Part shown: positions 35,371 through 46,487 of the stretch, in pieces | Numbering within the stretch: the stretch's first letter is position 1 | Layout: every line of letters starts with the position of its first letter | Source of the DNA: Nicotiana tabacum | Lineage: Eukaryota > Streptophyta > Magnoliopsida > Solanales > Solanaceae | Direction of reading: 5' to 3' | Assembly: GCF_000715075.1 (NCBI RefSeq) | Contig: NC_134095.1 | Coordinates: 62,430,419-62,494,418 of the forward strand | Length of the DNA: 64,000 bases | Translations under genes and position numbers: made by a program | Notes under the pieces: model-generated | Seen by the model: the letters and a program-made list of their open reading frames with translations, nothing else | Databases searched by the model: none | Told to the model about the DNA's origin: nothing

Positions 35371-35448
35371 TATTTAGGAAAAGAAAGTTCTTACCTCAGA
35401 TACTTTCAAAATATTTGCTCGAGATGGCAGAGTCTCGTGTTGATAACG

Positions 35449-35980
35449 TGTTATAAAATAAAGACTATAAAGTAAAGACAAGTATAGAGAGAAACTGATA
35501 TATTATTCGAATTCAAACTGATGTATATAATGAACTGAAATCTCTTCTATTTATAGAAGAAAGAAAGCTGTTGTGTAAGCTGCTACGCAAGGTGCTGTGT
35601 AAGTTGCTACTACAAGCTGCTGTGTAAGCTGCTATTACAAGCTGCTGTGTAAGTTGCTGTGTAAGCTGCTACTACAAGCTGCTGTGTAAGCTGCTACTAT
35701 ACCAGATATGGATAATCTTCTACTGAGAGCAATGTTCATCCATAACGGAGTACTGAATGGATAAGCTTATTATACCCGATATGGATAATCTTCTACCTAG
35801 GATAATGTTTATCCATAACCGGGTACCGAAGTGATAAGCTTCTTCAGGAAGCTTATTTCCAATAGAGTACTAAATAGATAAACATATTTATGGTGGAGTC
35901 CCATATGGATAAGCTTCTTCAGGAAGATTATTTACAACGGAGTACTAAATGAACATCCATAATATAATATATTTATAACA
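35449..35980 (-). repeat. Copia 5' LTR (532 bp)
   Basis: Same ends as the left LTR but 37 bp longer, due to one more block of the GTAAGCTGCT minisatellite. On the minus strand it is followed by CGTTATCAACACGAGACTCTG, not by the usual TGGTATCAGAGC primer site. Confidence 0.92.
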
Positions 35981-36267
35981 CAACATAATTTGTTAAAATA
36001 TTTGATGAAAAGTGAAAACTAAAGTGCTCAATATTGGAAAACCTAAAGGACTAAAATTGTTCAATAGCATAATTAAGGGACTATTAAATCTTTCCCCCAA
36101 ACTTAAGGGAATCAAATTTGTTATTTTCCCCTAAAATTTAAAAACAAAGTTATGGGGGGTTACAGTTTAGTGATAAAGTGTAATTTACTGTTTTTAGTTT
36201 CTTCCCTTCTTCCCGTTTCAATTTGGAAATTCCTGCAAATACTCAATTCCAGCTTCTCAGTTGAATC

Positions 36268-36610
36268 ATGGAGTCGTCATCCTACGAGCTGAATGCCGTA
36301 TCATCGTGGGAATATCTGAGTCTATTCCTCTTTCGTCCCCTTCTTGCTATCATCTTCGTCCTCTCCTTACTCCTCTTAGGTCTGTCAATTTTTGTAAAAA
36401 CATCTCGAATTTTAGCTAAAAACATTTTGATTGTGAAAATTTTGTGCAGGTTGGTTCTTGGCCTGGAAATTAGTTCTGGTTCATGTACCTTTGGTCCAAG
36501 AAATATTTGGTTTGCGGAAGAAACCTGTTAACCGGAAACCCGAAAATCGGCGGCGGTTGACTCAATTCTACAACAACCTGGACTCACAATCTTCTGTTTC
36601 CCAGTGGTAA
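36268..36610 (+). CDS. Small single-pass membrane protein, two exons
   Basis: Exon 1 (36268-36379) starts MESSSYELNAVSSWEYLSLF and runs into a hydrophobic helix of about 20 residues (FRPLLAIIFVLSLLLLG). The donor is TTAG|GTCTGT. The acceptor TTTTGTGCAG|G opens exon 2 (36450-36610), which continues WFLAWKLVLVHVPLVQEIFG, then a basic tail (LRKKPVNRKPENRRRLTQFY) and ends QW-stop at 36608-36610. The joined frame is open, giving 90 residues. Splice sites fit plant rules and no damage is visible. I do not recognise the family. A single membrane anchor with a basic tail on the cytosolic side is a fair reading. An alternative donor at CAGTG|GTAAAA (36606) could extend the gene to a further exon. A copia element lies 290 bp upstream, so its promoter may be altered. 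Confidence 0.62.
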
Positions 36611-37510
36611 AATTTCTAATTAGTAATCTAAGACCTTGGGACTCAGAAAAAGATTTAAATTCTATTTGATCTCTATATTTATGTCCCATTGATTTTTTAT
36701 TTTTTTTTAAAATCTTTGCAGTTATTCAATTGTCTTTCCACAAATACTGTAATTGTTAATCTTCCTCTCTTTTTTTGTGCTTTGCTTAAAAGGATGCAGA
36801 GTATTAGAGATTAGTACATAAACTTCCATAGAAAAAGAATTGGGGAAACAATAATTCATAATTAGCTCAAACACATTTAGGTTGGAACCCGTATTTTTTA
36901 AAACATCAACTACTTGAGTGCGCTCCCTATATGTGTGACCAACTATTGGGTTTCCTAGCTCAACCAGAAGGTACCTGCAACCATTAATGATTTACGAATA
37001 ACCAAATATGTTTCTTAGTTCCTATGTGATTTATGAGTGTGTAAACTAAAAGGCATAACAATAACAACAACATACCCATTGTATTCCCTCAAGTGGGATC
37101 TAGGGAGGATAATATGTACGCACACCTTGCCCCTACCTTGTACAGGTAGAGAGTCACCTAAAAGCGGTAACATTGGAAGCAAATTCCGTATATCACTATC
37201 CTTTTCCTCCTTCCCTTCATTCCAGAAATTATGAGAAAAAGAAAGAAAAGAACCAAAGGGTACCATGCCCCTCCTATATTAACTACTCATCGTGTACCAA
37301 TCTTTCATGATTCAATGAGTCACCAAGCTGTAGGATGTTCTTTTCATAGCCTTTCCGTTATTTGAATTTTGATGATGTTCTATGCCCTTTGTTATTTAAT
37401 TTCTTACCCTTTTAACCATCCACGTGCCTAGGTTATATGTTGAGTCTTAATTGGTCTTTTTTTATATAAGAAAATTCAAAGTGGTCAAAGTCCATAAATA
37501 AAAATACCAG
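36611..37510. other. Downstream or intron DNA with SINE/RTE tail
   Basis: No gene. Holds an RTE/SINE-type tail on the minus strand (37056-37153). It may be 3' flank or an intron of the small gene at 36268. Confidence 0.5.
37056..37153 (-). mobile_element. SINE/RTE 3' tail fragment
   Basis: On the minus strand CTACCTGTACAAGGTAGGGGCAAGG, a GTGCGTACAT phrase, CTCCCTAGATCCCACTTGAG and a GTTGTTGTTATTG tail. It is clearly like the tail at 28870-28990. No body or target duplication was identified. Confidence 0.65.
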
Positions 37511-37738
37511 GGCAAAGGTTTGGATGAACCACAATGCAATCCAACAATATCGGGTAGTCAAGCACTAAAGTCTAAAAGATTGTCTTATGTGAAGAAAATC
37601 CAGAATGAAATCGCAGAAGAATTGGACTGCTGCCGAGAAACATTATATTCCTCAAAACCTTTTAGGATATATAGAGCGAGAGCTACTTCTGAAACCTTTC
37701 TTGGCCTAATTCCAGAATGTTTCTCAGTAGCAGTCTAG
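37511..37738 (+). CDS. Open exon-like stretch, unknown
   Basis: An open frame from a CAG|G acceptor-like site at 37510 to a TAG at 37736-37738: GKGLDEPQCNPTISGSQALK, then KSKRLSYVKKIQNEIAEELD and an end ECFSVAV. It has no ATG start, so if real it is a terminal exon. From the gene at 36268 the phase does not match in this frame. Composition looks like normal protein. I do not recognise it. Confidence 0.25.
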   Translation, partial: GKGLDEPQCNPTISGSQALKSKRLSYVKKIQNEIAEELDCCRETLYSSKPFRIYRARATSETFLGLIPECFSVAV

Positions 37739-37903
37739 TAATCTTGCTGATAAAAGGATATTATACTAACTGAAAATGTTGGTTTATGTTTAGTTAACAA
37801 TGGCATGCTGAAAATGTTGGTTTATGTTTAGTCAACAATGGCATGCCAATTGGAAGAGTTGGTGGAAAGAGTTGGTGTGGATGCTAGGAGGAAGCTTCCT
37901 CCT

Positions 37904-37958
37904 TTGATGTCACCCATGACATCAAGAGGAGGTAGTTTGATGTCACCAATGACATCAA
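37904..37958 (+). promoter_or_regulatory. Paired palindromic enhancer-like repeats in LTR
   Basis: TTGATGTCA, a 4-base spacer and TGACATCAA form a 22-bp palindrome at 37904-37925; a second copy is at 37937-37958, 33 bp on. Half sites resemble bZIP/TGA-type cores. They end 18 bp upstream of the TATA box, where LTR enhancers sit. The 3' LTR has the same pair at 42455-42509. Confidence 0.6.
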
Positions 37959-37975
37959 GAGGAGGTCTTTACCTC

Positions 37976-37983
37976 TATAAATA
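37976..37983 (+). promoter_or_regulatory. TATA box of Tnt1-like LTR
   Basis: TATAAATA within CCTCTATAAATAGATGCAC, in the expected part of the LTR. The 3' LTR carries it at 42527-42534. Confidence 0.75.
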
Positions 37984-38197
37984 GATGCACTCCTTCACTT
38001 GTAGAAATCATCCCAAAATAATACAATACATTGTAGTGAGTAGAGAGTTAAGAGAGAAATTCTCTTAAGTGTAATTGGGAAATCTCCCCTTCCTTTGTTA
38101 ATATTAAAAGGGCAATTGTTCTCTGGTGGACGTAGGATTATTTTGATCCGAACCACGTTAAATCTTGTGTTCTTTCTTTTACGTTTCCGCTAACAAT

Positions 38198-38209
38198 TGG
38201 TATCAGAGC
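38198..38209 (+). other. Primer binding site (initiator Met tRNA)
   Basis: TGGTATCAGAGC two bases after the 5' LTR, standard for plant copia. Confidence 0.96.
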
Positions 38210-38251
38210 GACAGGATTCTTTAACGATCCAAGGAGAAAGAACAAGCAAAT

Positions 38252-40882
38252 ATGAGTTCCATGAAGTTTGAAATTGATAGATTCAATGGACGCAACAACT
38301 TCAATATCTGGAAGATCCAGATGATGGCGTTACTGCGGAGGGAAGGTTCAATCCATGCTATTGACGGAAAGTATCCTACGGATATATCAGCTCCCGACAA
38401 GGAGAAGATTGAAGGGGATGCATTGAGTGCAATCCAACTATCCCTTGCACCTAACGTGCTTTGTGAAGTGAGTACGGGTACCGAAGAGACGGCCAAACAG
38501 TTGTGGGAAAAGCTAGAAGGGCTATACCAAGACCGATCAGTGACAACAAGAATGTTGTTACAACAGCGTCTTCACACATTTAAGATGGGGTCAGGTACTT
38601 CGTTACAAGATCATTTAGATGCGTTTAATAAACTTGTCATGGACTTACAGATTGCAGGAATTAAAAGGGAGGAGGAGACGCTTGCATGTGCTTTGCTATT
38701 TTCATTGACTTCAGGATATCGTGATATTGAGAATTCAATGATGTATAGCAAAGAGCCTATCAAGCTTGAGCAAGTGCGGCAGGCACTTAACTCTAGTGAT
38801 GTGCGGAGGCACATTGAAGGAGATAGAGATGGCCAGGCAAGTGGCCTCTTTGTAAGAGGCCGGACTAGCCAACAGGGAAAGACCAAATCAAAGCACAGAT
38901 CAAAGTCTCGTGTGAACAAGAAGAATACAGAGTGTTGGGGTTGTGGCAAGAAGGGGCACTTTGAACGAGATTGCCCAATGTCAAAGTCCAAGGAAAAGGC
39001 GAGTGCATCTACAGTTGAACAGGTACATAATTTTGATAATGATTATGTACTAACAACATCGTGTAATAATAATAGTAGTTATGAAAACAAATGGGTGTTA
39101 GACTCTGCTTGTACTCTGCATATGACGTTCCGAAAGGACTGGTTTAGCAGCTACGAGAAAAGTGGAGGAACCGTAGTAATGGGCAATAATGCAACTTGTG
39201 CAATAGTTGGCATTGGCCCAGTTCGGGTTCGTTGCCATGATGGAATCGTGAGGACTATTACACAAGTCCGTCATGTTCCTGATCTGAAGAAGAATTTGAT
39301 CTCTTTGGGTACTCTGGATGAACAAGGCTACAGGTACATGAGCGAAGCAGGAACTATGAAGGTGACTAAAGGTTCTTTAGTCATGCTGAAAGGCAAGCTG
39401 GAGAACGGCCTTTACACATTGGCCGGAAGCACCATTGTTGGCTCTGCAAATGCATCTACAGTGCAGTTATCTAATGATGACAAGGCAAGACTATGGCACA
39501 TGAGACTGGGTCATATGAGCGCACGTGGACTGGAGATGTTGAGCAATCGTAAACTTTTGGAAGGTGAGAAGATCAGCACGCTTGACTTCTGTGAGCACTG
39601 CGTTCTAGGGAAGCAGAAGAAGGTCAGCTTCAGCACTGGCAAACACAAGACAAGAGGAGTGCTAGACTACATCCATTCAGATTTATGGGGTCCTTCTAAA
39701 CTTCCATCGAAGGGCGGAAAGAGGTATCTTCTCATTTTTATTGATGATTTCTCACGAAAGGTTTGGGTATATTTTTTGAAGGCAAAAAGTGATGTTTTTG
39801 AAGCATTTAAAGAGTGGAAGATTTTGGTTGAAAATCAAATGGAGCGGAAAATCAAGTATCTTCGCACAGACAATGGCTTAGAGTTTTGCAATGAAGAGTT
39901 TAATGAATTCTGCAAGGTTCATGGGATCTCAAGACATAGGACTGTCAGGCATACCTCACAGCAGAATGGAGTTGCCGAGAGAATGAACAGAACTCTTCTT
40001 GAAAAGGCTCGTTGTATGCTCCTACAAGCCAAAATGTCCAAAGTATTTTGGGCTGAAGCAGTTCACACTGCTGCTCATATTGTCAATCGATCTCCAGCAT
40101 CGGCAATTGACTTTAAGACTCCGAATGAGGTATGGTCAGGTGAACCCTCTAACTATTCATACTTACGAGTATTTGGGTGTCCAGCTTATTATCACGTTAA
40201 TGAAGGAAAGCTTGAACCAAGGGCTAAGAAGGCCATATTCGTAGGGTATGTGGATGGAGTAAAATGGTACAAACTTTGGTGTTTGTCATTACTCAAATTT
40301 ATAGTTAGTAGAGATGTCACCTTCGATGAATCCTCTATACTTGATCCCCGTAAAGTTTCCGTGGAGTTTTCAGGAAACAAGAACGAGCAGGTGGAGCTTC
40401 CGGTGGAGCTTGCCAAGGAAAAGGATCAAGAGACTCAGGTTAAAGATGAGTCAGAAGATGTAGGCGTTGAAGAACTTGCTGTCAATGAACCATACACAAT
40501 TGCGAAGGGGAGGGAGAAGAGGCAGACACGAGAACCGGAACGCCTTATAAATCAAGCAAACTTGATTGCATATGCGTTCGTAGCTGCACAAGAAGAGATT
40601 AAAGATCTGGAGCCCTCCTCGTATATTGAAGCAACTTCTTGCAAGGATGCCGCACAATGGCGGTTAGCCATGACTGAAGAGATGGAGTCTCTTCACAAGA
40701 ATCAGACATGGGTCTTAGTGAAAAGACAAAAGGGAAGAGGACAGTTGGATGCAAGTGGGTCTACCGAAAGAAAGAGGGAATTCCTGAAGTGGAAGATGCT
40801 AGGTTCAAGGCGAGATTGGTTGCAAAAGGTTTCAGCCAAAAGGAGGGAATTGACTACAATGAGATTTTCTCTCCGGTCGTGA
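38252..40882 (+). pseudogene. Tnt1-like gag-protease-integrase
   Basis: Open for 876 residues from ATG 38252 (MSSMKFEIDRFNGRNNFNIW). UBN2-type gag is at about residues 1-200, with zinc knuckle CWGCGKKGHFERDC at about 229-242. The protease reads WVLDSACTLHMTF, with DSA, a variant I have seen in this group, so not by itself proof of loss. The integrase zinc module has HMRLGH and CEHC; the catalytic core shows HSDLWGP, RTDNGLEF and NGVAERMNR, all three acidic residues present. The reading frame continues past the frameshift near 40718 into false text, stopping at 40882. In a working element the frame would run on into RT. Confidence 0.95.
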
Positions 40883-42171
40883 AGCATAGCTCAATTCGCG
40901 TGCTACTAGTATTGGTTGCACAATTTGACTTGGAGCTTCAACAGCTTGATGTCAAAACTGCTTTCTTACACGGTGATCTAGAAGAGACAATCTATATGGA
41001 TCAACCTGAAGGTTTCCTAGCTGAGGGAAAAGAAGATCACGTATGCCAACTAAAGAAGTCTTTGTATGGTTTGAAGCAATCCCCTAGACAGTGGTACAAG
41101 AGGTTTGATGCATTCATGACTACACATGAATTCTCAAGGAGTGCATTTGATAGTTGTGTGTATCACAAGAAGATGTCTGGTAACTCAATGATTTATTTAC
41201 TGTTGTATGTTGATGATATGCTTATTGCTGCTAACAACATTACAGAGATAAATGCTTTGAAGAAACTATTGAGTAAGGAATTTGACATGAAGGATTTAGG
41301 AGATGCAAAGAAAATCCTTGGTATGGAGATTTCAAGAGAAGACGATGTTGTACATCTTTCTCAGAAGAGGTATATTGAAAGGGTTCTCGAGAGATTCAAT
41401 ATGCAAACGTGCAAGCCTGTAAGTACACCATTAGCTCCTCATTTTAAACTTTCAGAGTCACAAATGCCTCAGTCCGAGGATGAGGTGGAGCATATGTCAA
41501 AGATTCCTTATGCCAGTGCAGTTGGTAGTATTATGTATGCTATGGTATGCACACGTCCAGATATTGCTCAATCTGTAAGTGTGGTAAGTAGATACATGTC
41601 CAACCCAGGAAAGAGGCATTGGGAAGCTGTCAAGTGGATATTGAGATATCTCAAAGGAGCTTCTGGTGTTGGTCTTACCTTTCGAAAAAGTGGTACAGGT
41701 ATTTCAATTCTCGGTTATGTGGATTCTGACTATGCAGGAGATCTTGACAGAAGAAGGTCCACAACTGGATACATCTTTACCCTCGTTGGCAGTGCCGTCA
41801 GTTGGAAGTCGACTTTGCAGTCGATTGTCGCTTTGTCTACGACAGAAGCAGAATACATGGCAGCAGCGGAGGCGGTAAAGGAAGCTATCTGGTTGAAAAG
41901 TTTAGTAGCGGAATTGAGTTTGGTTCAGCTGGAATCAACTCTTAGATGTGATAGTCAGAGTGCTATTCATCTAATGAAAAATCAGAGATTTCATGAGCGC
42001 ACTAAACACATTGATGTCAGATTTCATTTTATTCGAGATGTTATTGATGAGGGAACTATCAAGGTCGTGAAGGTTATCACAGACGATAATGCTGCAGACA
42101 TGTTGACCAAGATAGTCCCGCTCGCTAAGTTTGCACACTGCAAGGACTTGGCGGGGGTGTGCATCAACTGA
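40722..42171 (+). pseudogene. Tnt1-like RT and RNase H
   Basis: Open in the other frame: [16 protein letters not shown] marks the RT entry, [12 protein letters not shown] and [14 protein letters not shown] are RT motifs, and [11 protein letters not shown] holds the catalytic Asp pair. RNase H has [26 protein letters not shown] and DSQSAIHL with the acidic residues kept. It ends [16 protein letters not shown] at 42169-42171. It has no own start and must be made as part of the polyprotein, so the single-base change near 40718 silences it. Confidence 0.95.
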
Positions 42172-42308
42172 TGCAACTCCGAAGAGAACAGTTGCTAGGT
42201 GGAGGTGGTATGTTCAACAATGGTTTGATTCTTCTTGTTTCTTACAACGGGGTTGCCCAGTAAGCTTAGAAGTTTTGGCCAGAGTTGTTCACACGCTCGA
42301 AACGCAAA

Positions 42309-42321
42309 CCAAGGTGGAGAT
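42309..42321 (+). other. Polypurine tract of Tnt1-like element
   Basis: CCAAGGTGGAGAT directly before the 3' LTR, the plus-strand primer site. Confidence 0.85.
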
Positions 42322-42746
42322 TGAAAATGTTGGTTTATGTTTAGTTAACAATGGCATGCTGAAAATGTTGGTTTATGTTTAGTCAACAATGACATGTCAA
42401 TTGGAAGAGTTGGTGGAAAGAGTTGGTGTGGATGCTAGGAGGAAGCTTCCTCCTTTGATGTCACCCATGACATCAAGAGGAGGTAGTTTGATGTCACCAA
42501 TGACATCAAGAGGAGGTCTTTACCTCTATAAATAGATGCACTCCTTCACTTGTAGAAATCATCCCAAAATAATACAATACATTGTAGTGAGTAGAGAGTT
42601 AAGAGAGAAATTCTCTTAAGTGTAATTGGGAAATCTCCCCTTCCTTTGTTAATATTAAAAGGGCAATTGTTCTCTGGTGGACGTAGGATTATTTTGATCC
42701 GAACCACGTTAATTCTTGTGTTCTTTCTTTTACGTTTCCGCTAACA
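42322..42746 (+). repeat. Tnt1-like 3' LTR (425 bp)
   Basis: Same features as the 5' copy: doubled 38-bp start, paired palindromes (42455-42509) and TATA box (42527-42534). Differences from the 5' LTR by hand: two near the second 38-bp unit and one near the 3' end. Confidence 0.97.
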
Positions 42747-43523
42747 CCAACTGATCGGCAGGATTACTGCAGTGCTGCTGATAAACTAACATTCCTCCGA
42801 ACCTCCATATAGAGCCTCTGCTACCATCAATCTACGTCAACTTTCCTCCCAAATGTGGATTTGGAATCTGTCATGCTTTGAGAAGTTCGTATAAGTGGAT
42901 TTATCTTTGAATACCTAACTCTTTATGTAAAAATCATTTAATTGATATATGGAGTATTATCATTTTAACATCTAGATTCAATATTCATTTTGAGAAAAAG
43001 AGATCGAAAATGAACTATACTTGAAACGGCATGGAATTATAGTCGTTGTTTCTCAGATAATTGCACTATAATCATAATCTGTTATCAGTGGAGTGCATTT
43101 TCTTGGTTTAATTTTCTCTCTCTTCCTTGCGTCCTTCCTTTCTTTTGCGTTGTTCAAATTGATGAATAGCTTCATCGATTCTGATAAACTGAATGAGATT
43201 GAGGGGGAATCTTTAAAAAACAAGGGAAATATCCTATTTACATCTTTTCGGCGAGACAACTATCTATTCTTGGTTCATCAAATAGAAAACAATCTATATA
43301 TCTGCTAAAACGAAAGACCACATCGAATAGAAAATTTTGGATTTTTTGGTTTGTTTGTGGTTTTTTTGGTTTGACTTTAGATGAAGGATTTTAAAATTTT
43401 GGGCATTCAGTTTTTATTATATGGATGTTGCAGCTTCACTAAGGCATGAACTCGTCTTTTCAAACTTTCAGTCTTTCTTTATATGTCTCACTTTCTTACA
43501 TTTATACTCGGGGGCACACTTAG

Positions 43524-43784
43524 CTCCTGTTTGGACATAGATTTTATTTACTTTTTTCAAAGAAAAATTGAAAACATTGTTTGTTCATGAAAATTGATCA
43601 GTTTTTGAAAACAAATTTGAAGAAAAAATTTTAAGTTCCAAAACTGGTATGAGCCAGTTTTTGGGCGAAAATCTTTTCTTCCACTCACAAAACTTCATTT
43701 TTTTCCCCAAGTAAATCCATGTCCAAACACAACTTCAAAAACTCTTTTTTTCAAGTTTCAACCAAATCTATGTCCAAACGCTAG
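43524..43784. mobile_element. MITE with GTTTGGACATAGATTT ends (~261 bp)
   Basis: Left CTCCTGTTTGGACATAGATT and right AAATCTATGTCCAAACGCTAG are inverted repeats of about 20 bp. CTTAG at 43519-43523 and 43785-43789 is a possible target duplication. The interior is A/T-rich and does not code. GTTTGGACAT-ended MITEs are common in plants. Confidence 0.75.
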
Positions 43785-46389
43785 CTTAGTATTTTCCCCG
43801 GAAGTATGTGATTTGGGCAAAGGATACATGTGACTGATTGTAAAGATAAGATCTACTTAACTTTTCCTGTATTTTTATGTCCAGTACAAAGATTCTTTCT
43901 TGTTTATTTGTTTGCTATGTTTGTCATTTTTTTTAGAAGGGTGAAAAAAGGAAGTGAGTTGAGCATCCTGATATTTTTTTTTAAAATTCTTTGGTTGTGG
44001 TGTAAAATATTAAATGATTACTCCAAGTATAAGATTACCTTTATTAATGAAATGTTGATAATTATTATTTTAGTTATATCTTTTCCATCAAAGAATTCTT
44101 GTAGAAAAATACCATTTGTCGGTTTAATGCAGTTATATCCGTGGAAAGTGTGCTTAATTATCTTATCGATTTTATGATCTCATCTAGTTTATACTAATTC
44201 AAAATTTCCTAATCCATAGCCAACATTGATGATGGCGCCAAATGAAAAGGCAAAACTAGAAACACCAAAACAATAAAGCGAAGAACCAAATAAAAAAGCC
44301 AAAGCGAAAAAGTGATTGTATTCTCTCAAATTCAAAAACTAATTATTTGAATAAAAAAATATGAACTCTTGCCGAATGTACTCCCCTGGTTTGGAAGAGG
44401 GGGAGAGGGGAGGAACTAGAGCTGTTATTTTCTGGATAGGTATATATTGAGTGTTCCTTGTCAGAAATATATAAATGGCGTATTGTTCTAGTCACTCTAC
44501 ATAATCTTCTCTGCCACTCTGAAATAGTCGGCGGAACTTCGTATGATTAACATTAGTTTCTTTTATGCCCTTATGTTCTAGGTTCTAAGATTAGCTATCC
44601 CAAATAACCTAGCCTAACATAAAGTTTATTCCTTCTTTGTAAATGTCTTTCACCATCCCAAATAGACTAACTGATCTTAATTCTACTCCTAGCTAGCTAA
44701 ATATCCATTTTGTGTGCGGTTCTGCCAACTTGCAATTTATGAAGATAATTTTCTACATGTCAAATTATTCTCTCTGGTGCTGTGAGAGAGTCAGTCCTAC
44801 ACGTCAAATTATTCTCTCTTTTATATCTGGGATCGCCTCTACTTTATCATTTACAATCCTGAATGACCTGGCGTGATGTAATGTTCATCTTTCTGCATAA
44901 TTTAACATATTCTGTGCTGTTCTAGCGACTTGGAATTTCTGTGGAACAATTTCCTGCCTGTCAAATTATGCTTTCAGGTACTGTGAAATAGTTAGTGGAA
45001 TTCAGAGGATTGATGATTAGTTTTCCTTTTTCCCTGTACCCACAACCCTGCTAAGGATACGTCGGAGGGTCATTAGATACATGTACTAGGCAATAGAAGT
45101 CTTTGTTGGTTGAAGACTGACTGTTTTGGTCTCATAAATCATAAACATAGCAGTGGTAGTTAGAGTAGTTTTACCTGGGAGATGAATATTTAAACTTCGA
45201 TCTTGCTAGATGTCAGAAGTATCACTCATCCTTGTTAGGTAACTACAGTTTTGGTAACATATTTTTAGGAAAGACATTTGTTAACATGCAATAGTGAGGA
45301 AACAGATTGGGTGACGAGCAAGTTTTCTCTCCTTTTCTTTCAGCATCGAAATTTTAAGGACACTGTCACATTTTGTTGTATTGTTAAGTTTTGCATTAAC
45401 ATAGCATATCTTGTTGTTAAGAAATACATTCTTTCACAGAAAAGCTGTCTTCATTTGTCATTTCAGCTTTAACATTTTAAGGAAGCTGTCATATATTGTT
45501 GTATCGATAGGTTTTTCTTTAACTCAATATCTTCTTGTTGATCATTTTAACATGAATGTAAACTCTATTTCAAGCACAAAAAATATAAAAAATTATGTAG
45601 CATTGTTTACCTGCTGAGCTTGCAGTTGCTAGGCTTTGTATGATTTTAGTTTGATTGTAGACTGTATAGGTAACCTTATGATGCCCGGGATTAGGAGCTG
45701 AAGTTTCTTGTGCTTTGGGAAGTTGTCAGGTGCACATTTATCTTCAGCTGATCTTGATTCATGCTTAAACACTTGTTCATCATTTTTCCATACATGGTGT
45801 TCTTTCATTAGTATATGACGTTTGGGGTAGTTGTTGCAAGGCCAAGTATTTGCACATAATGCAGATAATGAGACAGGGGTTGAAGAAGATTATGGAGTGT
45901 TTGGCGATGGTTTGTACCTAGTTTGAACTGTTAATATACATTTGGAGAGAGAAGTGCCACTTCATTATTTTCTTGTAAATAACTTTATTTGAGAAAATTG
46001 AAGTTTCTAAGAATGAAACAAATAAGCTTTTGGATGAGGTCAACATAGACCGTCACTGTGCGCTGTGGTGCATAATCCCCCTTCCTCAATTTATTTTAAA
46101 AAATACAAGCAGCTTAAATGTTTAACTGCAAGAAAATTATATTAATAAATGGTACTCATCACGTACTAAGTAATATGTTGTCATTTCCTATTTATTTTTA
46201 CTTTTGTTCCATTGTCATTTCCTATTTAAGAAAGTATCTATTTTCTTTTTTAATTAAAGGCGTGAGTAATAACTTTTCAAAAAAATTGTTTATATATATA
46301 TATGGAACTTTCATCACAGAAGCACCTGGTTTAATCTCATAAGATATCTACTCCGTTGTCAGTTCTCTGGTTTAGGCTTTAGAATAGAG

Positions 46390-46487
46390 GCATCGTTGTA
46401 TTTCAATAATCGTAGATTGTATCATTTGGTGCTACGATGCATCGCTGTATTCCAATGTTCTTAGTTGCATCATTTGGTGCTATATTA
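46390..46487 (+). repeat. 49-bp tandem duplication
   Basis: GCATCGTTGTATTTCAATAA and GCATCGCTGTATTCCAATGT, each followed by ATCATTTGGTGCTA, at a 49-bp offset. Confidence 0.75.

Larger units (their letters stand above)
30454..35980 (-). mobile_element. Ty1-copia element with decayed interior
   Basis: LTRs at 30454-30948 and 35449-35980 bound it. The purine tract is next to the left LTR (minus strand CCAAGGGGGAG), so the element reads right to left. The 5-bp flanks CAGCA and CAACA agree at four of five. Gag survives in two pieces; pol is reduced to integrase tail, RT and RNase H scraps, and a 1.6-kb non-coding block sits between gag and pol. LTRs differ by about 12 substitutions plus a 37-bp length change, much less decay than the interior shows. 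Confidence 0.9.
37771..38195 (+). repeat. Tnt1-like 5' LTR (425 bp)
   Basis: Starts TGAAAATGTTGG and ends CCGCTAACA. The first 38 bp are repeated directly (37771-37808 and 37809-37846). Two 33-bp repeats with palindromes lie at 37904-37958. TATA box at 37976-37983. Confidence 0.97.
37771..42746 (+). mobile_element. Tnt1-like Ty1-copia element, young and almost intact
   Basis: Two 425-bp LTRs differ by about 3 bases. Flanks CTAAC (37766-37770) and CCAAC (42747-42751) form a 5-bp target duplication with one mismatch. Met primer site, gag, protease, integrase, RT, RNase H and a purine tract are all present. One frameshift near 40718 separates gag-integrase from RT-RNase H. Of all elements in the window this one inserted most recently. 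Confidence 0.97.

Noticed and set aside
43830..44177. Hydrophobic ORFs at 43830-44177, 45278-45617 and 46118-46342
   Set aside because: T-rich DNA gives hydrophobic text; no start context, splice structure or domain.
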